From NCBI RefSeq assembly GCF_014839835.1, contig NC_071644.1, positions 9,463,266-9,527,265 on the forward strand: a stretch of 64,000 nucleotides of DNA. The letters run 5' to 3'. The position numbers and the translations under genes are program-made. This document shows, in pieces, positions 37,473 through 48,782 of this stretch (positions are counted from its first letter, which is position 1; every line of letters starts with the position of its first letter). Under the pieces are notes generated by a model, which saw only the letters and a list, made by a program, of their open reading frames with translations, had not been told where the DNA came from and made no database searches. The DNA comes from Dryobates pubescens. Lineage: Eukaryota; Chordata; Aves; Piciformes; Picidae.

Positions 37473-38093
37473 CATCCAGGTGGGACAGGACAGCTGCGTG
37501 TGTGTGCTGCTGGGGTGGTGCTGCAGGAGTGCTGGTTTGCAGCCGAGGCAGGGCTGGTCCTACCTCCTTTCCCTGAAGCAGTCCTGCCCTGTGCTGCTGC
37601 TCTTGACACCAGAAGCTCATGGTCCCAAGCTGACCTGCCCCAAGAGCACATCTCTGTCCTTCCCTCAGCTTGTGAGAGCTTTCTCTCCCCTTTAAGTTGG
37701 TGCCCTGTGGCAAGCTGCTGCTAATTGCTGCTGCTTTACCCATTAAGGACACAACCTGCAGCAAGAGGCAAGACTGCTGGGATCGCTTAGCTGTTACTGA
37801 ACTTAAAGCTGCAAGGAGCTGGATGGCGCTCTGGGCTCCTGCTCGAGTGTGGGGTTTGGATGGGTCTGAGAGAACTTGATCCAGGTTTGCTGTGCCACTG
37901 GAACCATTCCCTGAGCACCCCAGAGAGGGGGGAGACCATGGGGTGTACCCACATACCCCACCACTGCAGCTGCGCTCCCCCTTCCCCTCTCATACGCACC
38001 AAGAGGGCAGAAAGGCTCCAGCTGGAAGGTGCCTAGGCTGAGAAGCACTGCAGCAGGAGCTCTGCCCCTCGGGGATGACAGATTTACCTAACT

Positions 38094-38099
38094 TTTATT
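38094..38099 (-). terminator. KLHL21: Poly(A) signal AATAAA of KLHL21
   Basis: TTTATT on the + strand is the first such signal I find downstream of the KLHL21 stop. It implies a 3' UTR of about 2 kb (38100-40121). Confidence 0.6.
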
Positions 38100-38257
38100 T
38101 ACCTTTGCTGCAAGTCAGTTTGAAAACAAACCCTGGGAATAAAAATACATAGTCTGGAGCTGCCAGCTGCCTTTGCTGCAGAGGAGGGGCTCCAGCTGCT
38201 CTCCAACATTCAGACACAATGAATTCTACAAAAAATAAATAGGGATCTGGGGGGGGG

Positions 38258-38352
38258 GCGGCAGCCGCGGGGGCTCGGGGGGGGGGGGGGGGGCGGCAGC
38301 CACGGGGGCTCGGTGGAGGGGGTGGGCAGCCGCGGGGGCTCGGCGGGGGGCA
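38258..38352. repeat. G-rich tandem repeat in the KLHL21 3' UTR
   Basis: Three copies of a roughly 33-bp unit built on GGCAGCCGCGGGGGCTCGG, separated by G runs, one of them about 17 bases. On the KLHL21 transcript it is C-rich. A CTATTTATAG word follows at 38361-38370 and a CpG-rich stretch at 38380-38560. Confidence 0.85.
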
Positions 38353-38379
38353 GCCAGCGCTATTTATAGCTTGGCAGCA

Positions 38380-40121
38380 CCAGCAGGGCTGCGCGGCGCG
38401 GCGCCGCCCCGGCTCCACGGCGGCTCAGCGGGATGGCGCCGTTCCGGCCTCGGCCGCACCGAGCATCTCCCGGCCCGCGGCAGCGCCGGGATGGTTTCCA
38501 CCGCAGGGCTGCGGCGGCCGGGCAGGGCCCCTCCGGCGGCGCACGGCAGGTCCAAGGCACTGTCGGAGTTCCAGAGCATTGCAGGCAGCCTGTCCCAGTC
38601 CTGCAGCTGCGGAGCGCAGCAGCAAATCGCATTCAAGGCAAACCAGAGTCTCTTAAAGCTGTGAGGAGGCTGCTGTGCGGACCTGGCCCTGTCGCCACTG
38701 CGGCGGCAGCGCAGGAGCCTCCTGCCCCGGCTTCAGTTCGAGCACAGATCAGACGGGAGGGGCCGGCGCCTCCTGCAGCCCTGCAGCTGCCATCGCGATG
38801 CAGGGCTTCGGGCGAGCCCAGCCCCTGCTGCAGCTGCTCAGGAAGCGTTCCCGGGGCAGGCTGCAGCCTCTCCTTGGCCGAAGCAGGCAGGGCAAAGGCA
38901 GCCCAGCATGCGAGGTCACTTGGGCGAATACAAAGGCAAATCTTACACCAACCAAAACCCAGCAAACTTCAAACAAAAGGAGGAGAAAACCTCTAAAACA
39001 GCTACTTTCAGTCTGTGACACTCTGGCTGAACTCCTACATCTTCACCAAAACAGCAGCATTTACAGGCAGCCAAGCCCCCAGGGCTGCTGCACACTGCAG
39101 GTGAGGTGGGCTGTAAGGCCTCCCCAGGGCACAGCAGGTTCCACACCGAGGTACCAGCTCACAGCACCACCCCACTGGCCTGCAGGGAACCTCCCGAGGC
39201 AGCTGTGCTCCCCTTCCCCTGGAAGCTTTACCATCACTGACTTAGCTCCTTCAGAGCCTCGTGGGGCTCAGCCCAGCAGCACGGCACAGAAAAGTCAACA
39301 GCAAACAGCCCCAGCCCCAGGCAGCAGCTTCTCCTGGCCGCTTGTGCCCTGCCAGTGCCACCTGCAGCTGCCCGCCCCGGGAGCAGCTCCTTGAGCCAAC
39401 TCAGAGTGGGACTTGCTCCTCCCTTCCCCTCCAAGGAGGCAACAGCCAGGGAGGTCAGCACTGAAAACAATCAGGCTGTGAGGACATGATGAAAAGATAA
39501 TGCAGGGTTTCTCCTTCAGATGAGAAGTCCTCTGCTAGGAAGGGCTGGAAAGCAAATACCTTCAGAAGTTTAAATGCTGCAGATTAAAACCTCACCAGAA
39601 GAGAGGAAGAGCTGAGGTTCAAAGGCAAAGGTGAAGCTGCAGAATCCAGCCTCAGCGAGACTCCTGCTGCAGGAAGCCTGCTCCTTCCAAAGGCAGGAAC
39701 AGGCACAGAGGGCCACGTTCCACCCCAACCTCCCACCCTGACAGAGGCCTTTCCCCCTCCAGCCATGCACAGGAGGTCTGGCTTCCTCCAAGGCACAGGA
39801 GAGAGGTGGGGTCCAGGCCATCACCCCAGCAGGCAGACCCCTTCCAAACAAGCAGCGAGTTCAGTGGCAAGCGAAGCGTTGCAGGGTGGAGGAGCCCCAG
39901 GGAAAGGGCTGTGGGGACGGTCGAGGCCATGGTTTCCCTCAGACCCCTCCTCAGGGGTCTCCCCAGCAGCAGAGGCCTCGCTGGCTGCAGCTCCGTAGCA
40001 GCACCACAAAGGTTGGGAGTTTGCACTCTGTGACCAGAAGGGTTCCCAGCCCTGGCTGGCCTCTGCCCTCCCGAAGCTGGCTCTGGGCAGCGACCTCACG
40101 CCGGGCCAGGGCCTGCCGCCG
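38380..40121 (-). other. KLHL21: KLHL21 3' UTR
   Basis: No exon of another gene is recognised. The CpG-rich part (38380-38560) is unusual for a 3' UTR; the rest is of ordinary composition. Open frames on both strands here have no family resemblance. Confidence 0.5.
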
Positions 40122-43100
40122 CTAACGCAGCTCGGAGAGGTCCTGGTCCTGCAGCTCCTGCTGCTGCCTGCTCAGACTGATGCTGTCCAGCGTGATGCTG
40201 TCGTCCTCCGGCGCGGTTTCCGGCATGAACTGCCGGAATATGCTGACGCTGCCGTGCCAGAAGATGGGCTCGGGGAGCCTGCCCACCACGCTCCAGGCCC
40301 TCGTCTCGGGGTCGTAGGCCTCCAGCACGTCCGAGAGCTCAAAGGTGTTGTCGTAGCCCCCGGACACGTAGAGCTTCCCGCCCAGCACGGCCACGCTGCC
40401 CCCGACGTGCACCTGCCACCGGGAAACAGCGCCTCAGCAAGGGCTCCCCAGGCAGGCAGCAGGGGAAGGTGCTGGGGGCTGCTCTCCAGCTCTCAGAGGG
40501 GGCTCTGCACCTGCCAGCTGCTGCCTCTGGCCTGGCACTGCCCAAGCACCAGCAGCTGGCAGGGCTTTGGAGCTCAGCCTGGCTCTTGTGCGCTGGGCTG
40601 AGCGCCCTGGGCTGGCTCTCGAAGGTGAAGCACGGCCCATGCCCAGGGGCTGTGACCTGCAGAGGACCAGGCCCCCCTGCAGGCTGCTCAGGCCCATCTT
40701 TAACACTGGGGAGAGAGCAGCAGCTCGGCAGCTCCTACCTGAAGCATGGCTGGGATCTTGTCCCATTCGTTCTTGGCTGGATTGTAAACATCCACTTCAG
40801 AGGAGTCGTCCCTGCGGGAGACAGCACAGTCAGGGCCTGGCCTCTGAAGCCCTGCTGCCTTGTGAAGCTCCCAGCTCAACAGCCTCAGCTGCTGCCGTGA
40901 GGGCTCCTGCTCCAGTCCCACTGCACAAACCAGAGACCCAAGGGTTCCTGCATGGAGATGCAGGTCTCAGTGCAGACCAGTCTGTGTGCTCACACACCAG
41001 CTCTGTCAGCCTGCACCGGCTTTGGTGCCGTCTGGAGAGGCTCAAACCGCCAGGAACTCCCAAGTGACTCCATCCCTGCTGCTGGAGACTTTCACCAACA
41101 CCAAATTTAGACAGGCTGAGAGAGGAGCTGCAGGGGCAGTGTAATCCCCCCCGGCCCTGCAGCCGCTGCACTCATGCCAGCGACAGGTGAGGGAGGCTGG
41201 CAACACAGAACACGCTGCTGACACAAGAATGCCAGGAGGCCAGGGTCAGGGCAGCCAGGGAAGTGCCCTTGGTCACTCCCAGGCAGTGCTGCTACAGACA
41301 GGCTGAGAGGCTGCAAGGACCTGGCAGACTCATTGTGGCCATTGTGACATTGCCGCCAGGCTGCGCCTGGAGGAGCTGCTGCTGTCCACAGCACATCCCA
41401 CAGCTAACAGCAGCAGCTAGGGAAATAGTTCCATGGAGGAAGCTGAAAACCCTGATGGGGTGGAAGGGGACAAAGCTCTCACCACGCAGTTCCAGACCAG
41501 ACCTCCTCTCCTGTCTCAGGGTTAGCTCTGAGGACGCAGCTGCTGAGCTCAGCATTGCTGTCTTTACAGCTCCAGACCCAGTCCCACCAAAGGGGATCAG
41601 CCCCCAGCAGCTTCAGTCTGAGACAGCAAAACTCACCCAAAAAAATGAGCTTGCAGCTGCTACTGGAACCCTGCTGCCCTGTCCCCCAGGGCTCTGACAG
41701 CTTTACAGAGCAGCAGCCTACGTGCAGCACGTGGGAGGAAAGCCTGACCCTGATAATCTCATCAGCTCCTGACTGGGAGTCCTGGTGCCCATCAGCAGCG
41801 TTGTAAAATAGGTGAGGAAAACGAAAAGCCACAGAACTGGCCTGTGACAGGCAGCCAAAGAGCTGCAGCACCTGGCCAGCACTTCCTGAAACCCCAGGGG
41901 CAAACAGTGCCAGCTGTGGGCAACCACCTGGGACCAGGGCACCCAGCTGAGCCCAAGTGAATCAGGTCTGCCTGATTCATCACTCTGCCAGAAGGCCCTG
42001 GGTGGAAGCTGCTTATGCAAAGGCAGGAGGTGACCAAAGGCTGTCTGGTGGCCAGCACAGGTGTCTGCAAAGCCAGCAGTGGGAGCTGTGTGCCCCTGGC
42101 AGCGCGTGGTTAACGCTGCGCTAACTCAAGTATCTGTGCCGCCAGGACAGCCTCAGCTGGGCAATTAAGTCCCAGTTTGGAAAGGTGCTTAAAAATAGTG
42201 ACCAATCCCCTGGGCTGCAGCCCTCTTATCTGTGCTCCTTCGGAGATGTCCTCTCCTCTGCTGCACTTCAAAGCTTTCTGGGAGCTCAGGCACTTATTTA
42301 TAGCAACAAGGGAGGCTGAACCAGAAGCAAAGGAAGCCGAGAAGGCTCTTTGCAAGCAGCTGCTGACTTCAGCCTGATTCACACCTGGCTGCTCCCCAGC
42401 CCAGGGTTTAGAGTCAGACATTTTCACACAGACTGGGGGGCTCTGAGGTCCAGGCCCAGCACAAGTCAAGGACAGAGGTGAAGGGCTGCAGCTCCCCCCA
42501 CACCGTCAGGAAAGTCCTGCTGTGCTTGCCCAGAACTGTGCTCTCCTACACCCCCTCACAAACCCACATGGCTCCGGGGGCGCCCCGGGCTTGCCTGTGG
42601 GACAAGGGGAGGGAGGTCAGGTCCCCACTGCTCACCTTATGAAGTACATGAGGCCGTTGAGCGTGACAGTCTTGGGGGCGAAGGACCAGGGAGGCAGGTG
42701 GCCGCAGTTCACCAGGGACCAGAGGTCGCTGTCGGGGTCGTAGCACTGCATGACCATGGACTCCTTGCCAGCCAGGGAGCCGATGGCGAAGAGCTTGCCG
42801 CGGCAGGAGGTGGTGGAGCAGTTGTCCATGGGGTAGAGCATGGGCTGCAGAGCCTCCCAGCTATCCAGCGTGTGGTCGTAGCGCTCGGTGCTGTCGGAGG
42901 CGATGACGTAGAGCAGCCCATCCAGCACGGTGGAGCTGTGGTACTCCCTGGCTTTCAGCATGGGCGACACCTCCGTCCACTCGTTCACGCTGGAGTTGTA
43001 CCTCCAGACGCAGTCGTAGAGCCTCGACCCGTCCGAGCCCCCTGCGGACAGCAGCGCAGGTTGGAGCGGGGCCTCGCCGAGGGAGGGGCCACAAGGCACC

Positions 43101-45310
43101 GGAGGAGAGGCCTTGGCTCAGCACAGGGATCTCTGCTGTGCCCCTGAGTACCTCCCGCACCTCTCTGCTCCCCAGGGCCGTGTGTTCTGGAGCTGCAGGG
43201 CTGCTGGGGGACCACAGCAGTGCAGGCTCTTAGCCCTCTCACGGCTTTCTGCACTGCTTCCCCCCAGCAAGCCAGGAAGGATTTCTCCCGTGTTGTTCCT
43301 AGCATGCGCTCAGCCATGACTCAGAACAAGTCTCCCAGGTTTGACAGCCTCCCTCCTTCCACACAGCCCATTTTGGAACCCCTGCTCTGTCACTACCCAG
43401 AAGCTGCTGTGCCAGAGTGGAGACCAAGGCTTGCCAGCAGCTGGCTGCCAAAGCAGGAACCTGCCCACCCTCCCTGCTGCCCAGACAAGGGAGTGGCACC
43501 GACCAGAACCACTGAAGACCCAGCCAGCAGCAACCTCACCACAGCACCGGGCTCCTGGCAGCATCAGCATGTCCAGAACCACCCGGGACTGCGCTGGGAA
43601 GCTCCAATGGGATGTAAGCACACAGAGGAGCAGAGGCCAGCTTGGTGCTGGTGGCTAAAGAGCAGTGTTCTGTTCACCTGTGCTTCACCTGCCCTCCAAA
43701 CACCCATCAGCACCCCCTGCACAGCCCCGTGAGCGGCTCCAGCAGCAGGGATGGAGTTCAAAGCAGGCATCTACGTGCAGATTAGCAGCCCATTTTCAGC
43801 CCAATTTACACATCTGTGTCACCTTGACTGGAGTCACTGCAGCCCCAGCCGATGTGGGGAGGCAGGATTTGTGCTGGGCATGCTGCTGTGACTCAGAGGC
43901 GCTGCTGGCTGAGGAACGAGGGCCGCCTGGATGTGCCCCTGCTTCACAGGGCTCTGAACCCAGGCACCTTCTCTGCAGCCAGAAATTCAAACCCCTCCTT
44001 GAGTCACTCCAGCAGTAAGCAGTTAGAAAGTTCCAACAGTGCAAGATCTCTGAGTGCTGCCCACGTGCTCAGGCGCATTAGTCATGGCAAAACATCTCCT
44101 GGACTGGGACCAGCTGCTAAATCCAGCGCCGACTCCAGGAGTGCCTGCGCCTGTCTCCAGCCACACTGAGCCCCTGCGGAGCGCCAGCCACGCTCTGTCC
44201 CGAGAGCAGCCCCGGCAGCATGCTGCTCGGACCGCAGAGCCCCCGCGCGCACACAGCCTCACCACTGCCGGGTTTGCGCTTACCGGTGACGTAGATGTCG
44301 TTGCCCAGCGCCGCGACGCTGTAGCCGCCGCCGAGGTGCTCGGGGAACTCGGCCAGGTAGCGCCAGTGGCCGGTGCGGGGGTTGTAGCAGTCGACAGTGA
44401 CCAGCTCGTCGCAGTCGCGGTCGCAGCCGCCCACCAGGACGAGGATCTCGGCCAGGCCGGTGGAGGGCCGAGGCCGCATGCGGGCGCAGGGCCCCCGGTC
44501 GTGGCGGTCGAGGCGGGCGGCCTGGAAGTCGCGGGCCTCGCGCAGGAGGCGCAGGCAGGGCGGGCAGCGTGCCACCAGCGGCTCGCTCTCCACGTGGGCC
44601 AGCAGGTAGAAGCGGCGGACGAAGGGCAGGCGGACGTGGGCCAGCAGCTGGGGCAGCAGCGGGGCGCGGGTGGCGGGGTCGGCGCGCACCCAGCGCAGCG
44701 CCAGCTGGAAGGCGGCCTCCTCCTTGGGCACGCAGAGCCCGTCGTCCCGCAGGTACGAGAGCAGGCGCGGCAGCGGCAGCCGCTCCAGCTGCGCGCCCAG
44801 CTCCCCCACGTGCCGCAGCACGAACCGGTGGGCGGCGGCCGCCAGCGCCGGGCAGGCGAAGGCCTCGGCGAAGTCCTGCATGTCCAAGGCGTTGGCAGGC
44901 TCCAGCTGCCGAGCCAGCCAGGCGCCGCAGGCCTCCTTCACGGCGGGGAACTGCAGCAGGTCGGCGGCACGCAGCAGGCGCTCGGCGATGTCGGGGCCCA
45001 GTCCCCCCACGCGGCCGGTGTAGGCGAAGTCGAGCAGCCGTGCCAGGCACTCGGGCTCCACGCCGTGCAGCCGCACCCGCTCGGCCCGCGCCTCCCGCAG
45101 CGCCCCGCCGAACATGGCGCGGAAGTAGCCGGAGGCGGCGGCCAGCACGGCGCGGTGCGCCCCGAACTCCCGTCCACCCGCCACCACCGTCACGTCCAGC
45201 AGGCTCCTCTCGGCTCGCAGCGCGCTCAGCCCCTGCAGCAGCGACACCGCGTGCGCTGGCTCCGCCGCCGCCGCCGTCCCGCCGCCGCCGCTGCCCGTGC
45301 TGGCCGCCAT
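40122..45310 (-). CDS. KLHL21: Kelch-like protein 21, CUL3 adaptor
   Basis: Substrate adaptor of a CUL3 ubiquitin ligase that acts on Aurora B at the spindle midzone. Exons: 44284-45310, 42636-43041, 40739-40811, 40122-40412; 598 residues, close to the human 597. The first exon holds the BTB domain ([20 protein letters not shown]), the BACK domain and the first kelch repeat ([20 protein letters not shown]). The next three complete the kelch propeller ([36 protein letters not shown]). The C-terminus is QDQDLSELR. The gene is divergent from PHF13 and convergent with ZBTB48, as in human. Confidence 0.95.
42110..42345. promoter_or_regulatory. Candidate enhancer in KLHL21 intron
   Basis: An A/T-richer stretch in the intron 40812-42635 has two MEF2-type words (TTAAAAATAG near 42189 and CTATAAATAA on the - strand near 42293) and a GATA-type CTTATCT. 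No conservation data were available, so this is only suggestive. Confidence 0.3.
43042..44283 (-). other. KLHL21: KLHL21 first intron
   Basis: No exon, repeat or RNA gene recognised. Confidence 0.55.
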
Positions 45311-46659
45311 GCCGTGCCTGTGGGAGAGCAGACGCTGGGTCGCACCCTGCACCGAGCCCTCGGGACTCTACCCCAGAGCAGCTGGCGGGGCGGAGAGCAC
45401 AGGAGAAGGATCGAAAAGCAAAGAGGGGGGAGCCGAGAGGGAGCCGCGCTCCGGCTGCAGCGGGACAGACGGAGCGGCCCTCGCAAACAGCCTCCCGGCC
45501 CGTCCCGGAGCAGCGGCAGTTGCATAACGCGCGGCGCTGCCAGCAGCCTCCCCCCGCGCTCTAATTATATTCTCAAGAAGCTGCGTTGAAGTTCCGCAGG
45601 GTTAGGGCCGCGTCACAAGAGCCGGGCACAGCCTCGCATACCGGACAGCCCGGGAAACATCGCGTCGCGCCCCCGGGGCCTCGCCCCTCAGATCAGCGCC
45701 CAGCGGGAGCCGCCCCTGGGGCCGTTCTTCAAGAGCGGCTGCCGAGAGGCTGCTCGCAGCCGAGGCTGCCCCCCCCGATGCCCTCGGCCCCCAAGCTTTG
45801 TGGTGCCGCCCGTTAGCGCCGTTGCTCGGCTATGCAAACACGGCGGTGTCCGGGCCGGTGTCCGGGCCGTCCCTGCCAGCTCCCGGTCACACAAACCCCG
45901 CAAAGTCTCCCCCGCCGAGCTCACGGCGCTCTAAGCTTCTCTGCATGCAGCGAGCCCACGTAACCGTGGAACGCCCAGCAGGCTACGGGTGGACGTGAAA
46001 GAATTCCTTCACCCTTAAAATAAACCACGTTCATCGCCGGAGAACCGGAGCAGGGCGGCGGCAGAGGGGGAGCCGCGGAACGGTGCCCAGAGCCACGATG
46101 CTGCTGCAAGACCCCCGCCAGGACCTGCTCGCTGCCAGCGGCAGTGGGGCCCAGCCATGGCCCGGCAGCCGTGGCGGTCACGGCAGCCGCTCCGGCGGTC
46201 CGCTCCACCGAGCTCACGAGCAGGCGAGAGGGCTCCACCCCGCCCGCCTCCGCCGTTCCCCGCCGGGACCCTGCTCCTCGGCCAGCCGAGCCTCCCCCAG
46301 GCCAACCCCGACCGTGCAGCAAAGGCGCAGACGCCCGGTGCCGCCAGGCTCCGCTCACCTCCGCGCTCCGCTCGCTGCCGCCCGGCCCGGCCCGCTCCGG
46401 TCCGGCTCCGCCTTCCACCACCGTGGACGCTGCGCGCGCACGCCCCCCCGCGCGTGCCCGAACTACGGCTCCGGCGCGACCGCCCCCGGCGGACTACGGC
46501 TCCCGGCGTGCCCCGCGCGGGAGGACTACCGTTCCCAGCGGCTCGTGCGCGGGCGGCCGCCCCTTCGCCACCTCCCGCCGGTACCGAGCGGTTCGCGGGT
46601 GTCGGCGTTGCCCGGTTGCTGCTGCCGTTCCGGTCCGGCTCTGCTCCCTACCCCGGGAC
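45311..46659. promoter_or_regulatory. Divergent KLHL21/PHF13 promoter region
   Basis: CpG-rich 1.35 kb between divergent start codons. On the PHF13 side three ACTACSGNTCC-type motifs begin at 46462, 46493 and 46525, the last reading ACTACCGTTCCCAGC. This resembles the known ACTACAATTCCC promoter element linked to ZNF143/THAP11. No TATA box seen. Confidence 0.6.
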
Positions 46660-48782
46660 ATGGACTCCGACTCTTGCGCCTCCCCGTTTGCCCCGGAGGT
46701 GAGCCGGGGTCCGGGGGAGTGGTGTGTGGGGGGGGCGTCTCCCGCCGCCCGGTCCGTTTCGGCCCAGCCCGGTCCGCCCGGCCTTTGGTGCCCGCTCCCT
46801 GTCGCCGCCTGACCGCGGGGCCGGGGCCATCTTGAGGCTCCCGAGCGCCGGGGCGAGGAATGGCGGCGTCGCGCCCCGCTGTGCCCTGCCGTGGGGGGCG
46901 GCCCACCTGAGGGCCCGGTACCGAGACCGGGAGGCCGGCAGTGTTGGGGAGCAGTGGGGAGGGGGAGTGGTGGCGCTGCCCGGCTGCCGCGGGGAGTGGG
47001 GGTGGGGTGGCCCGGCCCGGGGAGCGGCGGCGGGCGGGGCCGGCTGCGGGGAACGGCGGCGGCGGCGGCGGCGCCTCCCCCCTGGCCGTGTGCGCCCCGC
47101 CGCCGCCGCTGACTCCCCCTTCCCCTCCAGGACTTCTCTCCGGCCTCCCGGCGGCACCGGACCGTGGAAGACTTCAACAAGTTCTGCACCTTCGTCCTGG
47201 CCTACGCCGGCTACATCCCGTACCCGCAGGAGGTGAGTGGGCACCGGGCGGGCGGGGCCTCCGCCGACGCCGGGCTCGGCTGTATAATCAACCGCGGCGA
47301 GCAGGCTGCGCATCCGCGCCGGGTGCCTGGGACAAAAGGGGGAACTACAGCAGCCGGGAGGGGACGGGGCCGCATCTTGGGCGGGGTGAAGAAAGCAGGA
47401 TCCCGGAATCGCTCACGGGTCCCGGAACCGCCCCCTCAGCCTTTCCGGGGCCGCTCCGGGCTGCGGCCGTGCTCAGCCGGAGGTCCCGGCGGGGAAGAGC
47501 GCAGCTTGAACTTGGGGCCTGAACTTGGCTGATCTGGGCCGTGTGAGGCAGCCTCGGGGCAAGGGCGCAGCGCCAGCCGGCTCCCGGTTCACGCTTTACC
47601 CGCGCTCGGTGTCCTCCAGGAAACATCGCTGAGGAACAGCCCCAGCCCCCCCAACAGCACCGGGGGCACCATCGACAGCGACAGCTGGGATCCCCGCTTC
47701 AACGACACTGCCTCTTCCGTGTCCCTGCCCGCCAAGAACAGGAAGAACTTCAGCCAGCTGAAGCGAGCGAAGCCCTATGGCTCCCTGTTCCAGCGGGCAA
47801 AGCCCAGCAGCTTCCTGCCCGAGCGAAAGCAGATTGATAAGATCAGGAAGAAGAAGAAGCTGAAGAGGAGGGAAGCAGAGGTGTCTGCAGAGGAGGACTA
47901 TGAGGAGAAGCTGCTGGAGCTGGAAGCAGAGGACTCTTACGTAGAGACGCCGATGAGCCCCTCATCCGAGGGCGACCCTCAGTCTGCGGCTGAGCACGGC
48001 TCGGTGTGGGACTCGGACACCCCCTCCGGTGTCTCCTACCCTGCCGTGGCGGCAGAGCAGGCGGTGGAGATCCAGAGCGTGGGCAAGCGAACGGTCATCC
48101 GGCAGGGCAAGCAGGTGGTCTTCCGGGATGAGGATGGCACCGGCGATGACGAGGACATCATGGTGGATTCGGGTAGGTGGCCTGGCTGCCCGGGGGGCGT
48201 CAGCAGCGGCGGTGTTGCTGCCCATCTCCGTGGTGCTTCACTTGTGGTGTGCAGATGACCCCAAGGTGTCTGCCTGGGTGCAAGGCGTGGCAGCTGGGGG
48301 GAAGGAGGGGGCTGGGGCTGGTTGGCTGCTTCTGTGACAGCGAGAGAGAAGCTGCAACTTCAGAGAGGCAGCTGGTTCTCCTCTCCTGGGCATGGCCTCT
48401 CTCGTGCTGCCCAGCGCCTCTTCGTGTGCAGGAGGCACCTGGGGGTATCAGCGAAGGCCCTGTCTGCGGGGCCCGGGCAGCTGATCTGGCACGGCACAGA
48501 GCCGTGGGGCGCGGTGCTGGCCGCTCGCTCACCACAGCACTGCTTCTCCTGGCAGATGATGACTCCTGGGACCTGGTCACCTGCTTCTGCATGAAGCCCT
48601 TCGCGGGGCGGCCGATGATCGAGTGCAGCGAGTGCCACACCTGGATCCACCTCTCCTGCGCCAAGATCCGCAAGTCCAACGTCCCCGAGGTCTACGTCTG
48701 CCAGAAGTGCCGGGACTCCAAGTTCGACATCCGCCGCTCCAACCGCTCCCGGACGGGCTCGCGCCGGCGCTTCCTGGACTAG
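46660..48782 (+). CDS. PHF13: PHD finger protein 13 (SPOC1)
   Basis: Chromatin protein that reads H3K4me3 and promotes condensation. Exons: 46660-46698, 47131-47232, 47620-48172, 48556-48782; 306 residues (human 300). The start [13 protein letters not shown] and the block [20 protein letters not shown] match the mammalian protein. A lysine-rich nuclear signal ([12 protein letters not shown]) and an acidic region follow. The C-terminal PHD finger runs from [20 protein letters not shown] to [14 protein letters not shown], with the Cys4-His-Cys3 ligands and the aromatic Trp in HTWIHLSC present. The protein ends with a basic [15 protein letters not shown] tail. Confidence 0.96.

Noticed and set aside
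38371-38664. 97-codon + strand frame and opposing 90-codon frames in the CpG patch
   Set aside because: No splice signals or recognisable protein; more simply explained as KLHL21 3' UTR.
44054-45589. 511-codon + strand open frame
   Set aside because: It is the antisense shadow of the KLHL21 first exon in high-GC sequence.
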